64,000 nt of DNA from Botrytis cinerea B05.10 (taxonomy: Eukaryota > Ascomycota > Leotiomycetes > Helotiales > Sclerotiniaceae), in the NCBI RefSeq assembly GCF_000143535.2, contig NC_037312.1, positions 1,240,001-1,304,000 on the forward strand, in the 5' to 3' direction. The notes beneath the pieces were generated by a model. It saw only the letters and a list, made by a program, of their open reading frames with translations. It made no database searches and had not been told where the DNA came from. This document shows positions 44,429 to 56,787 of this stretch, one piece after another; position 1 is the first letter of the stretch; each line of letters begins with the position of its first letter. A program made the position numbers and the translations under genes.

Positions 44429-47400
44429 GAGGTAGCTTGTGTTGATCAAGGAGTATGGAGAGATGGGGGGCTCTGAAGGTTGATTAAAGGAGCATATGAG
44501 AGAAAGGGAAACGCATGGTATTCTGGATGTATGGGAATTAGTATTCGAGTGCAAATTCACGATGAGAGTATCACGTTGACATGATATATGGCTCAGATTA
44601 ATCTGAAGTTATTGGTCAAGGACATGAATGTATTTACCATCAAACAATGTGAGCTGGTTGCAATTGTGAAAGATGTGACATCCTATTCACTTTCAACAAA
44701 TCGGAAAATTGTCCTTTGGACTCCTCGTTTCTGCACTTGGGCATCGACTTCTTTCACCCGTAAATGGTGGGCTCCGAAAAGCATAACAAAATACCAACAA
44801 AAACATAGAGATCCCGAGGGAATCTCGACTTGCCAATCAACTTTTACGAGTTCCTTTTGCCTTTCTTCTTTCCTGTGAAGAACCTTGCATCCATCACAAT
44901 TGCCTGTTTTCTTGTTGATTACCTGGCTACACCTACAGACTACGTCGATGACCGAGCTCTTTTTCACTTACCACGACTTCAACGAGGACTCCATCCAAAA
45001 TATTCGGAGCAGCAACACTAATAGAAACCAAGAGCGAGAAGAACAGAACTAAAGATCATCATTCACTTGTCTACTCATTTCTTCGAGTCAAGGTAAATGG
45101 AAATCTGATCTCGACGACCGGTATCGAGCTCAGCAGCCTCTCGGTTCTCAATGTTGCAGCTCTTAGGAGCATACCAACACGATTGAAAAGGTGGCAGAAA
45201 TAAGTAGAAGTATTTGGTGGATTGAGACATGACAAAGGCTTCCGAACTTTCGCAGGAAGGTGGAACTTCCCAGGAGAGAGGGATTCTTGGCGCTTTTCTG
45301 GTGAGGAAAAGGGTTATAATCCGAGCTTCCGGTTAAATCTTATAAAGCAGGGCTTAGCTATCAAATGAAGAATGAGAGTTTCTGTTGATCTATCTCCTAA
45401 TTTCGCATTCTGGGAGTGAACGCTGATTTCAAAGAAAATAATCCAGAAGGACCCTCACCCGAAGAGCGTGAGCCGAGTGACATCTAGACTATTCTAGCAT
45501 GCCAGTCAAAGAAAAAGAGCTTTACTTTTATCACTCCCCCCCATACTACATTGTGCGTGATCTGGTTCTAGGTCGACCCCGCAACGCCAAGAAGAAGCTA
45601 TCGCTGTGCATGAAATTCCAAGAAGGCTAAATCCTACTTGATTATGGCTTTCAAGATCGCCATTCCCAACAAACAATGTGCAAGAGGATTCTAAACCAAC
45701 CGAGGTGCCGGTTCACCCCCTTTCCCCCTCCTATCAACGTAGAAATGGGGGTTTTCGAGAGCAACATGTCTTGCAGTGCGATAGAAAACAAGTTTCTCTG
45801 GAAGGCTTCAACGGACATAGCACATGGCGGATAATATCTGGAAGATGCATAGCTATGTATGTGTATCTAGTTCTTCCGCATGTTGTCTTCAGATAAGAGA
45901 CCATGAAATGAAGAAACACGAAGCTGTCTGTCATTAGACACCATAGAGACAAGGAATTGTAATTAGCATCACCTCGTGAAGGTAGAAGCATCTGCGAAGT
46001 TGCAATTTACGCACAAGGTGCGTCTAGAATGAAAAGACGTTTGAGCTTATCATCTCACCGCCGCACCTTTTCCAGTGGGGCTCGGGAACATCCGAGAACG
46101 TGTTCCTACGAAGTCTGAAATTGATCCTCATCAATATTTGGCCGAATACAATAATCCGATAACATAATTTCTATAGGTATATACCGTATCCGGTTCTTAC
46201 CCCCGTGGTAACCGCCTTCTTTGTCGTCGTCTTCCCCTTTATCTACCGAGTTCGAAAAGGTAGCAGAGCAGAGCTGCTTCAATTACACGTTTTGTCCTTG
46301 TTCTGTAGGATTGGCCCAGCAAGGTATTGCATGTGTATGGATGGGCATATAAAAATATCTTATCAACCTCGCATACCAAGAAAGCATATTAAGATTTCCA
46401 GATAATAGTCAAAACTATATTTCTGCTCTATGGAAGACCAAGCCACGATGCTTTTACGTTAAAGTTCCAACCTACCGTCAAAACACCCCTGGCTAGAATT
46501 TGTCCCAAAACGCCACAATCGATATAGCCATAAGGTCATTTTGACCACGTACCTGCGTTTCGCCGAAGCTTTTCAATCTATTTTTTGGACAGAACGAGAA
46601 GCATACATACAATAGCTTGTGAGAAGATTTGCGGTCAACTCAAATATATGGATCATGCCCACCTTTCTGGATGTCGGCTTCTATGGATACGCCCGTGCAA
46701 TTCGAAGGCTTCGTTGGCGTTGGACCCTCTGTTTATCTCTGAATATCAATTGCAAATTGCAATTGCAGACTGACTTACATTTCTGTATCGACGACGAGTG
46801 TGTAATTTGAAATGTCTCGGGAATTGAAAGGTGTTTGTCAGGCAATGTACACGCCCTTTACCCTTAAACAGTGGGCTGATTGAGAATTTAAATACCCACC
46901 GGGTTTTCGGAGATTTAGCATGGTACGATGTCTACTTGCTTTCCTGAGGTTTCCAATCGTTTGCTGTATGTGGCAAAAGCTTGCGTGGCGCGCATAGCGA
47001 CGACGAGCATATGACCCTTAGGAGGGACAATATAAGCACTTGGACAAGTACCGACAAGCTGGTAACCTACAACTATAAATCTTCACAATCTGGAGCGGTA
47101 GACCGGAAAAATATCGGAATTTTATCATCCATCACTCATTGCACCATGGTCTTCCCGCCATGGCAATTATGTCGACATGTAGTACATGCGAACATTCTGA
47201 TGAGAGTGCCTGGAAAGACGTGTGAGGGTTGAATTTCATCCTCCAATTTCGGAGGTACGGTCGGTTCGGGCTGGTCACTGCTTGGATACTCATTTTAAGC
47301 AATCTATTCCACAGGTTATCAACGGCGTCCGCTGCGCTACTGATCAACATAGTGGAGAATTTTCCGTTGAGAGGGGGGGTTATCCGACTTTCATGCACCA

Positions 47401-47595
47401 ATCACCTTGCGAGATGCAGGGGTAATTTTCCGGGGCAAATGTCATTCATTTCTCCTTGGCGCAGGTTGTGATTCTAGTCTTTTGGTAAAAATATAAATAC
47501 ATGTTCTCCCTAAGGCTGATCTCTTCAATCGCCATTTTCTAACCTTGAATCAACGCATCTTGAAGTCAAGCCTCCCCCAAAAGATCTTTCCAATC
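44429..47595. other. Long intergenic region upstream of pectin methylesterase
   Basis: 3.2 kb. No gene supported; ORFs at 44588, 45678 and 46205 lack motifs. The 3' end holds the promoter of the pectin methylesterase, with a TATA box and possible CreA-type sites (CCGGGG at 47430-47435, GTGGGG near 46073). A long regulatory region is usual for inducible secreted hydrolases. Confidence 0.5.
47492..47499 (+). promoter_or_regulatory. TATA box of the pectin methylesterase gene
   Basis: TATAAATA 104 bp upstream of the ATG at 47596. Downstream is a CT-rich leader (TGTTCTCCCT, CTCTTCAATC). A CCGGGG at 47430-47435 fits the SYGGRG carbon-repressor consensus, a site expected by chance fairly often. Confidence 0.6.
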
Positions 47596-48715
47596 ATGCG
47601 TTCCTTTGCCCTCCTCTCCCTTACAGCTTCTTTGCTCGGAAGCGTCTCTGCCAGCCCTGCTTTAGTAAACCGCGCTGTTGCATTCAACCGAACCGTTGCT
47701 CCCGCTGGTGCAATTGTCGTTGACGAGACATGTGAAATTGCCGGCTCCTACACCACATTCCAAGAGGGTATCGATGCATTGTCCACCACCACCACCGATG
47801 CTCAATACATCTTCGTAGCTCCTGGTACCTACTTCGAGCAAGTGTATCTCCCACCACTCGCATCGAACCTTACCATCCAAGGTTATACCACCGATGCCCG
47901 CACCTACGAAAACAACGAAGCCACCCTCACCTACAACCTCGCCCTCATCAACACCACCTCGGATGATTTAACCGCCACTTTCCGTGCCCACAACACCAAC
48001 ACCAAAGTGTACAACTTGATCATCGAGAACACATTCGGTCACATCAACTCCAATGGACAGAACCTTGCTCTCTCCTCCTACGCCTCCAACGTGGGTTACT
48101 ACGCCACCCAATTCTGGGGTTACCAAGACACCGTTCTCGCCGAGGCCGGTTACCAGCTCTACGCCAAGTGCTTGATCGTCGGAGCCATTGATTTCATCTT
48201 CGGTGAGAAAGCTCTCGCCTGGTTCGAGAACAACGATATCCGTACCATTGCCAACGGAGCTATTACCGCATCGGGTCGTACAAGCGCCGCTGTCGATTCC
48301 TGGTATGTGATTAACAACTCCAACATTGCCAATCTCAACAGCAGTCTCACTCCATACAACAACTATCTCGGACGACCATGGAGAGATTACGCACGTGTTG
48401 TTTTCCAAAACAGTTATTTGGGTGACAACATCAAAGCGGCTGGATGGCAAGAGTGGAGTACCTCGACTCCAAACACTGATGGAGTTACTTTCGGAGAGTG
48501 AGTAATTTCCATGCTATTCTATTCTATCACAAATACTACACCTTGGAACCCCCAACTAACAAGCCAACAGATACAACAACTACGGACCCGGAAGCGTTCT
48601 CGAAGAAGGCCCCCGTGCAAACTTCAGCTCTCAATTCACAGCTCCCGTTGACATCACCACCGTCTTGGGTACATCCTACACTAGCGAGTTCTACTACGAT
48701 GCTTCTTACATGTAA
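47596..48715 (+). CDS. Pectin methylesterase, carbohydrate esterase family 8
   Basis: Exons 47596-48497 and 48571-48715 (intron 73 nt, donor GTGAGT, phase 2) give 348 aa. The signal peptide is MRSFALLSLTASLLGSVSA. All CE8 signatures are present in order: GTYFEQV (GxYxE), QNLALSS carrying the oxyanion Gln, FWGYQDTV with the acid/base Asp, GAIDFIFGEKALAWFE with the nucleophilic Asp, and YLGRPWRDYARVVF with the substrate-binding Arg and Trp. It removes methyl esters from homogalacturonan outside the cell, making pectin accessible to pectinases; a plant-wall-degrading role is therefore likely. Several N-glycosylation sequons are seen (NRT, NLT, NTT, NNS). The start at 47596 is preferred over in-frame non-ATG codons from 47545 because it begins the signal peptide. 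Confidence 0.96.
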
Positions 48716-49450
48716 AGATGGATCGAGTATAAATTTCTAGTACATAATTTTTATTGGGGAGAGAGAGAAGGGAGAGGAAATCTGTAAATATAATATCCGC
48801 TGTACATATGTAATGAGAATTGAACGGTCGAACTATCACTTCTAAGTATATATTCATCCATCTATCTATGTGCATTGATATTAACATCCTGACCAATTTT
48901 TCCCTTGAAGCATACTTTCATAGCCCATGATTTCCGTAAATACTTCATTCACATGAACATCTCCATTCATACCCCTTCCCTATCACCCACCTTCCCAACC
49001 TAGTCCTAAATCAAATTTCTATTTCTATTCATACTATACCATACAATATCATACTACACCATACTACCATCAAAACACAAACAATATAATGCATTACTCC
49101 ATACCACACCTACCTACCTACCTACCTATACTATATAAATTACAATAAACAGTTTCTTATTATATATCCACTTATTTATTACTCTAACTACATTAACACA
49201 AACACAAACACAAATACAAATACAAATACAAATACAATAACTACAATAATCACAATCACAATCACAATTCCAATTCCAATTCCAAATAGCAAACACAAAT
49301 ATTCGCATTCACATTAACAAACCCCCTTATTTAAAAGTCAATAATAATAATAAAATAAGGGATAATGTACATTACATTACATTCACCCTACTTTTTGCAA
49401 TGAACTTTGTATATGACTATCTCACATTCTATATCCCACACCCACACCCA

Positions 49451-49500
49451 CATCAACATCAACATCAACATCAACATCAACATCAACATCAACATCAACA
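49451..49500 (+). repeat. (CATCAA)n microsatellite
   Basis: About eight uninterrupted hexanucleotide units. Confidence 0.95.
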
Positions 49501-49953
49501 ACGCACTCTAGACTCACGGCAGTGAATGAACTGCACCGCAGAGTACGGTAGATGTTCCCGGGGCGGACCGCAGAGCGCGCGCGCGAGCGTGAGACTATTT
49601 CGTTTCCAGGAATGTAAAAGAAAAGAAAATAAAAACAAAAAAAGAGATACTACCGCTGCGCTGGTGCGCTGGTGCGCTGGTGCGAGGGAGGGAGGGAGAA
49701 AGGTAGGGAGCAAAATCCAACACGCCATGCGCAAAGGGGGATGGATACGTGATTTGCATAAAACTGAATAAACCCGAATGAAGCAAAACAAAACAAAACG
49801 AAGCAAAACACCAATTTTGCATTGAGAAGAATTTGATTTTTTTTCCCCGCTCTGCATTTCTGTAGAACTATTATTATTATTATTATTATATTAAGTACCT
49901 AGGCATGACAAGCATGAGATGAGGAAGTAGAGATTAGAGATTTGGAAATTATT

Positions 49954-50025
49954 AAAAAAAAAAAAGTGAAAAAAAAAAAAAAAAAAAAAAAAGGTTTGGA
50001 TACATATATATATATATATATATAT
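49954..50025 (+). repeat. Poly-A runs and (TA)n
   Basis: A12 at 49954-49965, GTG, A24 at 49969-49992, then a (TA)11 run at 50004-50025. Composite AT-rich tract. Confidence 0.95.
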
Positions 50026-50262
50026 CTGATCTAATAAATTATATATTTCCACTTCCCCTTTCACTTTCGCTTGATGAAGTTTACATTTCTCACTCACTCA
50101 CTCACCCACTCACTCCTCACTGACTTCTCATTCACAAATCAAATTAAATTAAATCAAATCAAATCAAATCAGATTATTATTTCTCCTCCTCTTCCCCCCT
50201 CTTCCATCCCCCTCTCCCTCTTCCACTCCCCTCTTCCACTCCTCCTCGAATCTCCATTTCCA

Positions 50263-50362
50263 CTCCTCTCTCCCTCTTCCTCTCCCTCTTCCTCTCCCTC
50301 TCCCTCTTCCTCTCCCTCTCCCTCTCCCTCTCCCTCTCCCTCTCCCTCTCCCTCTCCCCCTC
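50263..50362 (+). repeat. 100-bp pure pyrimidine tract with (CCCTCT)n
   Basis: No purine occurs for 100 bases. The last 48 bases are (TCTCCC)8, so the minus strand reads GGGAGA repeated, a regular G-quadruplex pattern of G3 runs with 3-nt loops. The tract is also a mirror repeat able to form intramolecular triplex DNA. Confidence 0.95.
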
Positions 50363-51216
50363 AAGTCTCCACCTCATCCCCCCCACCTCCCCTCTTCTCC
50401 CCTCTCCCTCTTCTCCCGCTTCTCCCCATTTCCCCTCCTCTTCTCCTCTCTCTCAAAACCCTCAGATTCCTATACTCCAAATACCTTTCCCTATTCTACT
50501 CTACTCTACTCTACTCTACTTATTATTTAACCCATCACTTACTACTCACTCACAAATCCCAACACCATGAATCCCAACATCACAAATCACAACACCCCAA
50601 CTATCAATCTTCCCCAAACCTAAGATTCTCTCCTCACAACTACATCCACCAAGACCCGAAATCACACATAAAACAATCATCACAACTCAATTCAATGTAC
50701 ACCCTATATCTCACACCTCACAATTCAAATTTCAAAAACTCGAATCCAACATAAAACAGATAAAGATGTATCTCATTATATTCTTCATACATCATATCCA
50801 TTTCCATCTTCCTTCATCCCTCCATCCATCCAGTCCCCAAACCCAATGAATACCAATCCATCCCTCATATAAAGTAGAAAAGTTCATTATCTATGTACAT
50901 AATCCCCCACATTCCCATCCCATTTCATCGCAAAAGATATCCGGATAAGTTCATTTCAATTCAACTCATCTCATCTGAAATGCCAAAAATATCCCTCTCC
51001 CCCTTCCAAAAAACGCCTTGTAGTATAGAAATTCCATGTTGCCAAAAAGCTTCAAAAAAAGAAATGACTCCACCAAAATGTTCGCCATTCAATAGCATTG
51101 CAGAAGATATTTCTCCTGAATTTCACATTCTTTTCAACAAACCCATCAAATTCCACTGAATTCCCATCATTAACCACAAACAAATTTCAATCTACGCATG
51201 CACACGCACACATTCA

Positions 51217-53376
51217 TCACGAAACTGTCTTTCCTCCACAATCAGGAATCTTCACTCCATCCTTCAATACTCTATTAACATCCATAATACCCCAATGATC
51301 TTCCCAATTCTGATTTCCCGAGTTGTATTGAATCTTCCAAGGTTCATCGAAAGCCTCAAACCAAAAGTAATTCGTTCCATTTGTAATTGCTTCGCAGACC
51401 CAGTTCTCCATGAAAGTGTTCAGTTCCGTGATTCCTGCCACACTACCTTGAGCACATGTAGTAGCAGCACCGCAATCAGTACCGCCTTGTGTAGGCCATC
51501 CAGTTTCCGAGATAATGTTTTGAGATGCATTGGTTTTGAAGGCCACATCATGATTTTGCCAAAAGTCCCATGTCCAACCAGCACTTTCTTCAGCCGTAAC
51601 ACCAGCAAAGAAGGGGTGAATATTAGCCATTACATAATCGACTGCGTTGGCAAGTTCTGCGGTCCAGTTATCTCCTAGATCTGAAGAAGCGATTGGGAGA
51701 TGGATGCCACGAGTTGTCATGTTGGATTTGACATCTTGGATAATAGATGTGAGCTCTGAGGCAGTCATATCTTCTCTGTAGAGAACCTCATTACCAACGA
51801 TAACACCAACAAAAGATGCTGATCCATGTTCATCAAAGATCTTGTAGAGCTGCTCGAGTTGTCGAGTATTGGTAGTAGTATTTGAATCCTGCCAAACGCC
51901 CAACCAAATTTTAACAGTACCATTCAATCCTAATCGATCAATAGCATGTAAAACCATCTCCGTTTGATTACAATCAGTACCGTAGAGACGAAGGGTATTG
52001 CTGAGTTGCGAGAGTACAGCCACATCTCTTGTAACGTTGTTCTGACTTGCTGGGTATGACAAGCACGCTGGGTATTGTGTATACATTGGTGTATAATCGA
52101 TTCCGGGGAAAACCTTGTGCAAGTCGGGATTGTTCATCAACTTTTGGATCTCTGCCGAATCCTTATTCAGATCGCCATTTTTTGAGGTATCCGACGATGC
52201 AGATTGTCCATTGTTGACACCATCCTGAGAGACTCCTGAACTCGATCCTCCTTTCGCATTGCCCGCCAGTGCACCACCAACAGCTCCTCCAATGATTGCC
52301 CCCAAGATTAAGAATCCAACCAGTAAAACAATCCATAATCTCATCTTTTTGTTACCCCCCGGTGGTTTCTTCAACCACTCGTTCTTTTCCACACTAAGAT
52401 TGTACGTGTCGGTCCCATTATATCCGTTTTGTGCATTCGTAACATTATTGTATTGTATATTTTCCCCCGTTCCATTCCCATTCGCATTCTTCTTTCCAAC
52501 AAGACCACCCAAGGCTCCCACAACACCACCAGCTGCCGCAGCTTTTCCACCCGGAGGTGTTCGTGATCCACCATCTGACATTTTGTTTAAACTTAAAACA
52601 GAAGATCTATTAACTCGTCTATATCCCAAGCCGTCGTCTCCGTCGTCTGCAATTGTATTAGGGTCAAATTCCACCAGTTCCGGGTCAATTGCCCTTGAGT
52701 ATCGATTATATGGGTAAGGAGAATCCGAGTAAGGATCGGAAGGAGGATTTCGACCAGAAATTGTCGAGCGTGAAGAAGGAGTTGACATTCCGGTTGGGAA
52801 AGCAGCAGCATTTAAAGGGGTGAGAGATGATGTTGATGCATCTTGCCGTGGAAACGGTCGTTGGAATGGAGACTCTTGGTATGAAGGTTGTGTTGGATCA
52901 TAGCCTGGGGTGTGTCTCATGGCTTCCACGCCACTCTCCCTGGCATTTGGATTTGCGACACTCATAGCAGCGCCGTTTCTAGCAGCTGCGGCTGGATCAC
53001 TAAAATTACCTGGTCCCGATGAGACGTTTGTGTTATTGTTTTGATTGCGTATTCCAGATTCCTGACTGGATTGTGACGACCGATGTGGTGGAGGAATTGG
53101 TGGACTATCTACTATCGGACTCACAGGTTCCACTTCCCCATAGTTTTCTTGCGAATGTAATAGCGAAGCAGAATTTGACATGCCAATCTGTTGGCTATAT
53201 GATTCGTGAGCTCGTAATGAATCTGGATGTGAGGCGGAGTTTACAGGATTGTGTGGTTGCGGTTGCGATTGAGGTGGTGGTGGTAAAGGGTATCTTGGTG
53301 GAGATGTTGGTGGAGATACGAGCGAAGAAGAATCTTGAGGATTGAGATGAATGTCTTCGAAGGAATATCGTGACAT
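51217..53376 (-). CDS. btgC: Membrane-anchored endo-1,3-beta-glucanase, GH17 (btgC type)
   Basis: Single exon, 719 aa. A long Pro/Ser/Asn-rich cytosolic region (residues 1 to about 335) precedes one type II signal anchor with Gly/Ala character (MRLWIVLLVGFLILGAIIGG, about 345-364). After a Ser-rich linker comes a GH17 domain beginning KVFPGIDYTPM. Catalytic residues are recognisable: acid/base Glu in VIVGNEVLYRED (about 527) and nucleophile Glu in ISETGWPTQGG (about 620). NTLRLYGTDCNQ and NYFWFEAFDEPWK also match the family. This is the layout of Aspergillus btgC, a plasma-membrane-bound wall-remodelling glucanase/transglycosylase. Sequons (NVT, NQT, NGT, NTT, NMT) lie on the outside half, consistent with the topology. 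Confidence 0.94.
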   Translation of the reverse strand: MSRYSFEDIHLNPQDSSSLVSPPTSPPRYPLPPPPQSQPQPHNPVNSASHPDSLRAHESYSQQIGMSNSASLLHSQENYGEVEPVSPIVDSPPIPPPHRSSQSSQESGIRNQNNNTNVSSGPGNFSDPAAAARNGAAMSVANPNARESGVEAMRHTPGYDPTQPSYQESPFQRPFPRQDASTSSLTPLNAAAFPTGMSTPSSRSTISGRNPPSDPYSDSPYPYNRYSRAIDPELVEFDPNTIADDGDDGLGYRRVNRSSVLSLNKMSDGGSRTPPGGKAAAAGGVVGALGGLVGKKNANGNGTGENIQYNNVTNAQNGYNGTDTYNLSVEKNEWLKKPPGGNKKMRLWIVLLVGFLILGAIIGGAVGGALAGNAKGGSSSGVSQDGVNNGQSASSDTSKNGDLNKDSAEIQKLMNNPDLHKVFPGIDYTPMYTQYPACLSYPASQNNVTRDVAVLSQLSNTLRLYGTDCNQTEMVLHAIDRLGLNGTVKIWLGVWQDSNTTTNTRQLEQLYKIFDEHGSASFVGVIVGNEVLYREDMTASELTSIIQDVKSNMTTRGIHLPIASSDLGDNWTAELANAVDYVMANIHPFFAGVTAEESAGWTWDFWQNHDVAFKTNASQNIISETGWPTQGGTDCGAATTCAQGSVAGITELNTFMENWVCEAITNGTNYFWFEAFDEPWKIQYNSGNQNWEDHWGIMDVNRVLKDGVKIPDCGGKTVS

Positions 53377-55905
53377 GATGAGGAAAGAAAGAAAGAAAGA
53401 AGAGGGAGAGGGGACTGGGAAGAGACCGGGAAGAGACCGGGAAGATGAGAGTATCTTGAAACCGAACTGTAGCTCTTTTTTTCGTTTCGGACGATCTTTT
53501 CCTCTATTCCAACTAATAGTAGGTACTCATAGATTGATAGCAATCCCACTTGTTTTTTCTGGGATCAGTGGTCGACGGTCGAATAGGATTGTGCACTGGC
53601 TCTGGGTCGGATTCTGGGAATGGGATTTTGGATTTTGGATTTTGGATTTTGGAGTTTTTGATTTATGATGTGGGACAACTTAATGGGACTAGAGGTGTTT
53701 TGATGTATTTCGTCGACTCTTATCGATCAACTGTGAACGGGCAAGGCAAGGATAGAGGAAAGCTTATTTCTCGAGCACTGAGGGCGATACGATGCGATGG
53801 ACGATACGATGGGACAATCATACGAGAATGTGGCAGCAGTATTGTTTGTATACCGGTATGCCATTCACAAGCATCCAGAGGACATCCATCCCATCACATC
53901 CCCAACCATCTTTCGCGCATCAACCCTCCTCTCCTCCAATGGTACCCGGTCCTCCACCCACCAACACGAGCTCCCATCCCTCCCTCCCTCCGTCCCACCA
54001 CGTTCCAACCAGCCTCCAGAGTGGAGCGTCTGAGTCCTCGGTACCTTTGGCAAAGATCCCTCGACACAAAGCATAACAGGGCACTGCTTCAACTCTCTTT
54101 GCGCGAATCCTCCCATCCTTCCGCCCCCATCAACTCTGCATTGCATGTCTTTGGACTTTCGCTGGTTGGTTGACCGAGCGATCCATTCCGTTGTGATCCA
54201 AGCACGACCTAGGCACGTAGTCACTAATAGTTACATTTTTAGATGTGAGACTAGAGACCAGAGACTAGCGACTAGCGACTAGCGAGGGACAAATCCGGAT
54301 CGAGGGCGGGAGAGAGGGAGGCATTGTATTCAGACATGCTCACATCTACAGACATCAAATCTAATCCAGCGACCAAAAGACGATAGACATCTACCGCAAA
54401 CCATCTAGATCTATGCACCTGCAACAAAAACAAAAACAAAAACAAACACAGACACAAATTAAAAGATGCTCAACATCCGTATCCCTCCCACTCTCATTCT
54501 TCACTCCCCCCCCCCAAACAACTCATCGATCGAGATTCAACAGCCTTTGTACCCCCCTCCCCTTCCCCCGAAACAACTCAACCACATACCACCACATGCA
54601 TACACACAAACATACATACAAACATACATACACACATGCACACACAAACAAGCTCGCAAGCAAGTCACCCAGCCACTATCAGCATCAGGGGTATACATGT
54701 ACAGAGCATGTATACACCACAACATGACCACCGACCTAGTCTCACTCACAATGCCAGAGGAAACGAGATACGATCCCTACCTACCCAGACAGTGGATCCG
54801 ACGACCCGAACCAAGCCAAATCAATCCACACGCACATCAAAAGCAAGCTCGCAAGCAAGATTCCAAAAGAAAAAGAAGGAGAAAACCTTGGTTTTCTCGG
54901 TCGGCCATCCCATGTCTGCTCACTCCGTATATCCATCCATAGCCATCCATATCCATCCATATCCATCCATATCCATCCCTATCCCTCGCCAGCCCAAGAA
55001 ATAAATTAAAAATGATGACATTTGTTTCAGTCGTGCGAGAGGAGGTGAGTGAGTTAAATATTCTTTCTGTATTTTGTGATGTGATTACGAAGTTGGTGGG
55101 TGTAATTATTTATATAGTTATATCTGCATCCCATTTTTGACATGCATATCCATATGTATTTAAGAGCACATCGCGATCTGGGTATTAGGACAAAAGGAAA
55201 TGGATATTTGACATATGCATAGTCGGTACATATCGTAGTTACATATATGGAGATCACACATATTTTATCTATATAATTAGATATATAACTTGGAGAGATA
55301 GACAGACATCTATCTACTTACGAGGATTCAGAGACACACACACACCAAAAAAAAAAAAAAAAGGAAAGGAGCAATCAATCTATCAATCTATCAATCTATC
55401 CATCTATCCATCTACCTATCAGTCCATCCATTCTACTCCAACTTCAAACTCCAAACCCCAAAATTCAATATGATATTCACAACTCTTCAATCAAATGCTA
55501 TAGTTACCTGTACTTGTTATTATCTACTCTACCACGTTTTTCCTCTCCCTACTTATTATCTACACCCACTATCCATCTATCTTTCCAAGTAATAAGAGTA
55601 GAGTAAGTAAACGGAGGTAGGTACGGTACCTAGTCGATAAATATCACTCAATCACTCAATCATCACTCAATCACTCACTTCCTCCTCCTCCTCCTCTCAC
55701 CACACCATCCAAACTCCCTCCTCCCACCATCCTATCCACACATACTCCCAAGCAAGATAATCCCAAGTAAACACAAACCAAAACACAAACCAAAACCACT
55801 CATTCTCACTCACTCATCTCCGCCCATCCACCATTCCACCATTCCACCATCCATGATCCATAATCCATAATCCATAATCCATTCGAGCTCCATTCACCAC
55901 AGCAT

Positions 55906-55941
55906 GGTAGGTAGGTAGGTAGGTAGGTAGGTAGGTAGGTA
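55906..55941 (+). repeat. (GTAG)n microsatellite
   Basis: About nine tetranucleotide units followed by GTACC. Confidence 0.95.
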
Positions 55942-56000
55942 CCTCTAAATTACTCTCCCACCCTAATTTCACAATCTCAAAATACACACCTCGATTTACT

Positions 56001-56004
<4 letters not shown>

Positions 56005-56032
<28 letters not shown>
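56005..56032 (+). repeat. (TA)n microsatellite
   Basis: About 14 TA units. Confidence 0.95.
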
Positions 56033-56035
<3 letters not shown>

Positions 56036-56087
56036 GTCAAAAGAGAATAACATATTGAAGTACTATCTATATACATGTATATGTACG

Positions 56088-56088
<1 letters not shown>

Positions 56089-56122
<34 letters not shown>

Positions 56123-56123
56123 A
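56089..56123 (+). repeat. (ATCT)n microsatellite
   Basis: About eight uninterrupted tetranucleotide units. Confidence 0.95.
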
Positions 56124-56365
56124 TTAATTAATCTTTGTGTTCCCCCGTGGAACGAACCCCTCTTATTAATCTACTCTTCATCTACTCTACTCTACTCTAT
56201 CAATAAATCAAATATACCCCGCAATATCTTCCTTTTATATTATGACACCATCACACCATAGCATACCAAAAACACATTCCCATCCCATCCCATTGAGCTA
56301 TCGAGCTATCGAGCCATCCAAGCCATCATAAAAACAAAGGGAAACAATAACATAATAATATAATA

Positions 56366-56438
56366 CCCAATTCCCAATTCCCAATTCCCAATTCCACATC
56401 AGTGCACATCCATCCATCCATCCATCCATCCATCCATC
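56366..56438 (+). repeat. (CCCAATT)n and (CATC)n arrays
   Basis: Four heptanucleotide units at 56366-56395 and about eight CATC units at 56407-56438. Confidence 0.9.
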
Positions 56439-56787
56439 TCCATACATTAATTCTCAAATACTAAATCCCAAATCCCAATGAGAATCACCTCACCTCCCTC
56501 ATTCATCCATCCATCCATCTACCCATCTACCCATCTAACCCACCTACCCACCCACCCATCCATCCATCCATCCACACACTCCACAAAACCAAGCAAGCAA
56601 GCAAGCAACAAATCGACAAATTGAAACCTTCCCCTCTACCCCTCTACCCCCTCCCCCACAAACAACAAAACAACTAAACAAATCTATCAATTCCTCACCA
56701 CCACCACCACACATTACACATTACACATTACACACATTACACACCACCTCCACACAATACCACACCCCTCAAACACCTCCATCCATC

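Larger units (their letters stand above)
48716..51216. other. Repeat-rich intergenic region
   Basis: 2.5 kb between convergent stops of the pectin methylesterase and the GH17 gene. Dominated by simple repeats: CTAC near 49109, ACAAAT near 49200-49240, CATCAA at 49451-49500, GC-alternating near 49571-49585, poly-A at 49954-49992, TA at 50004-50025, a 100-bp pyrimidine tract and CTACT near 50494-50520. Long ORFs here (for example 50071-50754) are low-complexity artefacts. Confidence 0.7.
53377..56787. other. Repeat-rich intergenic region
   Basis: 3.4 kb between 5' ends of the GH17 gene (-) and the isochorismatase gene (+). Purine-rich GAAA units near 53380-53400 flank the GH17 start. The rest holds CAAAAA, ATCCAT, AATCTATC, TAGG, TA, ATCT, CCCAATT and CCAT microsatellites. 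The Pro-rich ORF near 53792 lacks support. No gene called. Confidence 0.65.

Noticed and set aside
50071..50754. 227-codon + strand ORF rich in Ser and Pro
   Set aside because: Spans the CT microsatellite; composition is explained by the repeat and no motif or splice context exists.
53792..54076. Pro-rich + strand ORF of 94 codons
   Set aside because: Lies in repeat-rich promoter DNA; a second frame is equally open and nothing is recognisable.
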